Shown: in pieces, positions 39,999 through 42,795 of the stretch
How positions within the stretch are numbered: position 1 is the stretch's first letter
How the letters are laid out: every line of letters begins with the position of its first letter
Source: Kiritimatiellia bacterium
Lineage (GTDB): Bacteria; Verrucomicrobiota; Kiritimatiellia; RFP12; UBA1067
Direction of reading: 5' to 3'
DNA length: 42,795 nucleotides
Assembly: GCA_017613085.1 (NCBI GenBank)
Contig: JAGAEL010000039.1
Span: 1 to 42,795 of the forward strand
Notes under the pieces: generated by a model
Databases searched by the model: none
Told to the model about the DNA's origin: nothing
What the model saw: the letters and a program-made list of their open reading frames with translations, nothing else
Translations under genes and position numbers: made by a program

Positions 39999-40759
39999 GA
40001 CTTGCGCTGGCGCAGGATTTCGTAGAGGGCAATCGCGCCGGCGACCGCCGCGTTGAGGGATGCGACGCCTCCATGCATCGGGAGCGATCCGATGAAATCA
40101 CACGTCTGTCTGACGAGACGCGAAAGTCCGTCGCCTTCGGCTCCGACAACGAGTCCTGCCGCCCCCCGGAAATCGATTTCGGTATAAGGTTTCGTGTCTT
40201 TTGCCGGCATATCCAGCCCGGTCAGCCAGACGCCGTTTTTCTGGAGCGTCTGCATGGCGCGCGGCAGGTTTACGACGCGCGCGATCTGCAAATGTTCGGA
40301 AGCTCCCGCCGACGCGCGCACGGCGGCAGGGGTGACGCCGGACGCCCGGTCTTCCGGAAGGATCACCCCCGTCACACCGGCGGCATCCGCCGTCCGTAGG
40401 AGGGAGCCGACGTTTTGCGGATCCTCCAGATGGTCTAGCAGTAGGTAGAGCGGGTCTTTCGCGTCTCCTCCTGCGGAGAGAAGGTCTTCCAAATCGACGT
40501 AGGGGTAGGGGGAGGTGCGGAGGGCGATCGACTGGTGGTTGCCGCCGTCGCAGATGCGGTCGAGCTGTTCACGGGGCATACGGTGTACGGGAATACCGCC
40601 GGTGTTGAGCAGCGAAAGAATTTCATCCAGTTCGCCGCCCGTTCCCCGGAACGGCTGCGGCAAGACCGCCTCGTATACTTTCCGTCTGGCGGCTCGCAGG
40701 ACTTCGGCGACGGGGCGTCTGCCGAAAATCCACTCGCCGCGTCCTTCCGCGTTGCGCAT
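39995..40759 (-). CDS. rlmB: 23S rRNA (guanosine2251-2'-O)-methyltransferase RlmB (SpoU/TrmH family)
   Basis: A 254-residue SPOUT methyltransferase. The N-terminal substrate-binding domain starts WIFGRRPVAEVLRA. The catalytic knot has LLLDHLEDPQNVGSLLRTADAAGVTGVILPEDRASGVTPAAVRASAGASEHLQIARV (motif 1), VVGAEGDGLSRLV (motif 2) and IGSLPMHGGVASLNAAVAGAIALYE (motif 3). This order defines RlmB/TrmH family members; the exact position on rRNA is inferred from the N-terminal domain and length. It lies 3 bp after the TPR gene stop and overlaps pbpC. Confidence 0.9.
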   Translation of the reverse strand: MRNAEGRGEWIFGRRPVAEVLRAARRKVYEAVLPQPFRGTGGELDEILSLLNTGGIPVHRMPREQLDRICDGGNHQSIALRTSPYPYVDLEDLLSAGGDAKDPLYLLLDHLEDPQNVGSLLRTADAAGVTGVILPEDRASGVTPAAVRASAGASEHLQIARVVNLPRAMQTLQKNGVWLTGLDMPAKDTKPYTEIDFRGAAGLVVGAEGDGLSRLVRQTCDFIGSLPMHGGVASLNAAVAGAIALYEILRQRKS

Positions 40760-40762
40760 GGC

Positions 40763-42166
40763 CTATCCCTGCTGTCCCTGGCGAAGCTGGTAGACGCGCT
40801 GGAACCGTTCGCCGATGTCCTCGTACCCGATGTCCGCGCCGTAGACGTCCTTGTAGTAGTTGAACGCCTTCTCCAGGTCGCCCGCCTTTTCGGCGAGGTC
40901 GCCGAGCGCGAAGACGACGCGCTTCTTCAAGTCGTCCATGATGTCGAGCTGGCCGTTCGCCGTTTCCAGCTGCATGACCGCCATATCGCGCTGGCCCTTG
41001 TTCGCGAAACACATCGCGAGGTAGTAGAGCGCTTCGATACGGAGTTTGGGACTGCGCTGCGCCTGTTGCATTTCGCTGACGGCTTCATCCCAGTACCCGT
41101 ATTTGTAGTACTGGAGACCCAGTTCGAAATGCAGGCCGAGGTCGTTAGGATAACGCTGGACGCGGTCGTAGAGGTTGTCGAATACGAACTGGTTGCGCTC
41201 CTGTTCCTTCGTGGCCGCGCCGTCTTCGTCGCCCTGCTCCTTGAGGGCGGCGATCTGCTGGTCGAAGAGGCTGACCTTCGCATTGGTGAGCGCCCGGTCC
41301 AGTTCGGGGTCGGAGGGGTTGACCTCGCGTGCGGCCTCGAACGTTTCGACGGCCTCGGCAAAACGCTTGTTCTGGGAGTAGATACGGGCGAGCGCGCGGT
41401 AGAGGTTGATGTTCTTCGGTTCGGCCTCGATTTTCGCCTTCGCCTCGGCGATCAACGATTCGGCGGCGTCGCCGGTCGCGAGTGTCATGTTCTTCTGGTC
41501 GAGCTTTGCGGCCTGTTCCTTGTCGCGGATCAAGTCGCGGAAGCCGCCCTTCTTGCCGGCGGCCTCTTCCCAGCCCGACGCCATGGTCGTCCGGGCCTCC
41601 GCGTCCTTCAACTTCTTGAGGATCACCATGTTGCCGGGGCGGGCGGAATCGAGCTTGACCAAGGCGTCGCGCGCCTTCGCATATTCACCGACGGCCATGT
41701 AGTAGTCGGCGGCGCGGCTCATCATCTCCAGGTCGTTCGGGTTGTTTTCCAACGCGGCTTCGACGGTGAAGAGCGCGGCGTCCGGCATGTTGCAGGCATC
41801 GGCGATTTCAATCGCGAGGTGGACGTTGTCGGCGTTGACGGGGTTCAGGTTCAGGAGCTTTTCACACTCCAGCAGCGCGGTCTCCTTCTTCCCCGCCTTG
41901 AGGAACCCCTGCACCTTGATACGGGCCATCTTGCACTTGAAATCGAGCATCTGCATTGCCAGCCCGCTCTTTTTCTGTGAACGGAAGCGGGCGATCTGCG
42001 CGGCGCGCAACACCTTGCGGGCCTTCGCGAACCCCGGCACGAGCGTCACGCACTGGAGGAGGAGGTCGATCGCGATGTCCCAGTTCCGCCGTTCAAACGC
42101 GGCGACACCCTTTGTGAAGAAGTTTTGCGCCTGCTGTGCGGCGACATCTTTGTTTTCAAGAGCCAT
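40763..42166 (-). CDS. tetratricopeptide repeat protein
   Basis: A 467-residue protein without signal peptide or membrane segment. It is mostly pairs of helices in TPR spacing: FFTKGVAAFERRNWDIAIDLLLQCV, ALFTVEAALENNPNDLEMMSRAADYYMAVGEYAKARD, LYRALARIYSQNKRFAEAVETFEAAREVNPSDPELDRAL, FELGLQYYKYGYWDEAVSEMQQA and ALGDLAEKAGDLEKAFNYYKDVY. It is likely a cytoplasmic scaffold, or a peripheral protein of an envelope or secretion complex, given its place before rlmB and pbpC. Start at 42166 because AAGGA lies about 9 nt upstream and a promoter is at 42299-42328. Confidence 0.85.
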   Translation of the reverse strand: MALENKDVAAQQAQNFFTKGVAAFERRNWDIAIDLLLQCVTLVPGFAKARKVLRAAQIARFRSQKKSGLAMQMLDFKCKMARIKVQGFLKAGKKETALLECEKLLNLNPVNADNVHLAIEIADACNMPDAALFTVEAALENNPNDLEMMSRAADYYMAVGEYAKARDALVKLDSARPGNMVILKKLKDAEARTTMASGWEEAAGKKGGFRDLIRDKEQAAKLDQKNMTLATGDAAESLIAEAKAKIEAEPKNINLYRALARIYSQNKRFAEAVETFEAAREVNPSDPELDRALTNAKVSLFDQQIAALKEQGDEDGAATKEQERNQFVFDNLYDRVQRYPNDLGLHFELGLQYYKYGYWDEAVSEMQQAQRSPKLRIEALYYLAMCFANKGQRDMAVMQLETANGQLDIMDDLKKRVVFALGDLAEKAGDLEKAFNYYKDVYGADIGYEDIGERFQRVYQLRQGQQG

Positions 42167-42298
42167 AACCCGAAATCCTTTTCCCACGACGCTGCCGAAT
42201 ACATGGAGAAACGCAACGGAAGTTCCCCATGACCGGTATTGAAACCCGGAAGGGCGCCCCCTGTCGGTATCCCGCCCGCTCGGCGCGTTTGATTTCGG

Positions 42299-42328
42299 AT
42301 TATACCATCTGAAAAACCTCCGAAACAA
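42299..42328 (-). promoter_or_regulatory. promoter of the TPR/rlmB/pbpC operon
   Basis: On the minus strand TTGTTT (42328-42323), 18-nt spacer, and a perfect TATAAT (42304-42299). The start is near 42292, with a leader of about 125 nt before ATG 42166. I find no sure riboswitch or hairpin in that leader. Confidence 0.7.
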
Positions 42329-42390
42329 CCCCAAAAAACAACTTTTTTCTCAGGCGGGCACATCCGCGAATCGTGCAATCGGTCTTTTGC

Positions 42391-42640
42391 CTCACGCGGA
42401 GGGAGGGTCGCGCCCCGTCGCGCCCTCCCGTGCGTGACGTCTCAGGGGAGGGACGGGCTTCGTCCCGTCCTTTCCCATACGGCGCGTGAGGACACGCGCC
42501 CTCCCGTGCGTGACGTCCCCTGGGAGGGTCGCGCCCCGTCGCGACCGGGTGGCGGCTGTCGGGTGTCGCCCGTCGTGCGGGGGCATATTCAGGCCGGGGA
42601 ACGGACGCGACGGGGCGCGTCCCTCCCGATCTCCGTGCCT
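42391..42640. repeat. modular palindromic repeat, copy D (largest)
   Basis: Starts with the boundary CTCACGC-GGAG, then GGGAGGGTCGCGCC, CCCTCCCGTGCGTGACGT, a GGACGGGCTTCGTCCCGTCC inverted unit, the perfect hairpin GGCGCGTG (42481-42488), AGGA loop, CACGCGCC (42493-42500), a second GTGCGTGACGT, a second GGGAGGGTCGCGCC, a CTGTCGGGTGTCGCC stretch and an inverted GGACGCGACGGGGCGCGTCC. No gene is seen in 42330-42795. Confidence 0.85.
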
Positions 42641-42653
42641 CCTTGTTAAAGGA

Positions 42654-42709
42654 GACAACCAAGACAACCGAAGACAACTTTTGTGTTGTCCCTTGTTGTC
42701 CTTGTTGTC
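42654..42709. repeat. symmetric array of three GACAAC and three GTTGTC blocks
   Basis: GACAAC starts at 42654, 42663 and 42673; GTTGTC ends at 42690, 42700 and 42709. Each pair is at the same distance from the centre at 42681.5, so the array is exactly dyad-symmetric with a 9-10 bp block period. A shorter relative is at 8609-8648. Confidence 0.75.
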
Positions 42710-42746
42710 GTTTTCACATTCCGGATGCGACGGGGAAATTGTTTTA

Positions 42747-42778
42747 CGCAGAGGCGCGGAGAGGCAGAGGGCGCAGAG
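42747..42778. repeat. short GCAGAGG-type tandem
   Basis: Degenerate copies of CGCAGAGG/GGAGAGG head to tail near the window end. The same type of low-complexity GCAGAG run occurs next to repeats in many bacterial genomes; its role is unknown, and it may continue past the window. Confidence 0.45.
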
Positions 42779-42795
42779 CGAGACGACAGGGAGGC

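Noticed and set aside
42291-42677. Protein-coding frames through repeat copy D and copy C
   Set aside because: They arise from the palindromes (peptides like GRDEARPS repeated in several frames) and lack start signals.

Overview
The window is GC-rich bacterial chromosome with tightly packed genes, many of them joined by ATGA or TGATG stop/start overlaps. I infer a Kiritimatiellota/Verrucomicrobiota-type organism. The reasons are secreted DUF1080 (keto-disaccharide hydrolase-like) proteins, GH97 and GH89-like glycosidases, a hydrazine-synthase-alpha-like multiheme protein, and GC-rich dispersed palindromic repeats in most of the longer gaps. No rRNA marker is present, so this placement is an inference.

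Layout. 1-1600: the tail of a PD-(D/E)XK nuclease-like protein, an HMGL-type aldolase and tRNA-Val(GAC), the last two with clear sigma70-type promoters. 1.6-6.2 kb: a repeat element, a 44-residue lipoprotein, then a MacA/MacB-type ABC export operon whose permease has an in-frame TAG, and a periplasmic HAD phosphatase. 6.2-8.5 kb: a GH89-like secreted glycosidase carrying an in-frame palindromic repeat. 8.5-14.5 kb: repeat element, mutS, two proteins that look like surface-polysaccharide enzymes, and a glutaminyl-cyclase-type M28 lipoprotein with an in-frame TGA. 14.5-17.9 kb (minus strand): Tat-exported metallophosphoesterase, then an ECF sigma / putative anti-sigma / membrane-protein operon. 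18-22.7 kb (minus): rnhC, DUF1080 lipoprotein, GH97 and a PilP-like hypothetical, likely one operon. 23-26.6 kb (plus): double-DUF1080 protein from a strong promoter, rarA, mgtC. 26.6-29.8 kb (minus): TetR, KPYE-rich secreted protein, rlmN, secreted hypothetical. 29.9-31.9 kb (plus): dCMP deaminase, folE, a TIM-barrel isomerase-like protein. 31.9-35.7 kb: a ResB-like protein divergent from the triheme HzsA-like protein. 35.7-42.2 kb (minus): TPR protein, rlmB, pbpC, SemiSWEET-like protein, EEP hydrolase, birA. 42.2-42.8 kb: promoter and the largest repeat cluster.

Themes. Housekeeping functions (mismatch repair, RarA, RNase HIII, rRNA methylation, biotin ligase, GTP cyclohydrolase) share transcription units with secreted carbohydrate-active and envelope proteins. 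I see no prophage, IS element, CRISPR array or defence island. The features most worth attention are two otherwise intact genes each broken by one stop codon, a 63-bp hairpin repeat inserted in frame in a glycosidase gene, a modular repeat family with dyad arrays of GACAAC blocks, and the HzsA-like/ResB pair.
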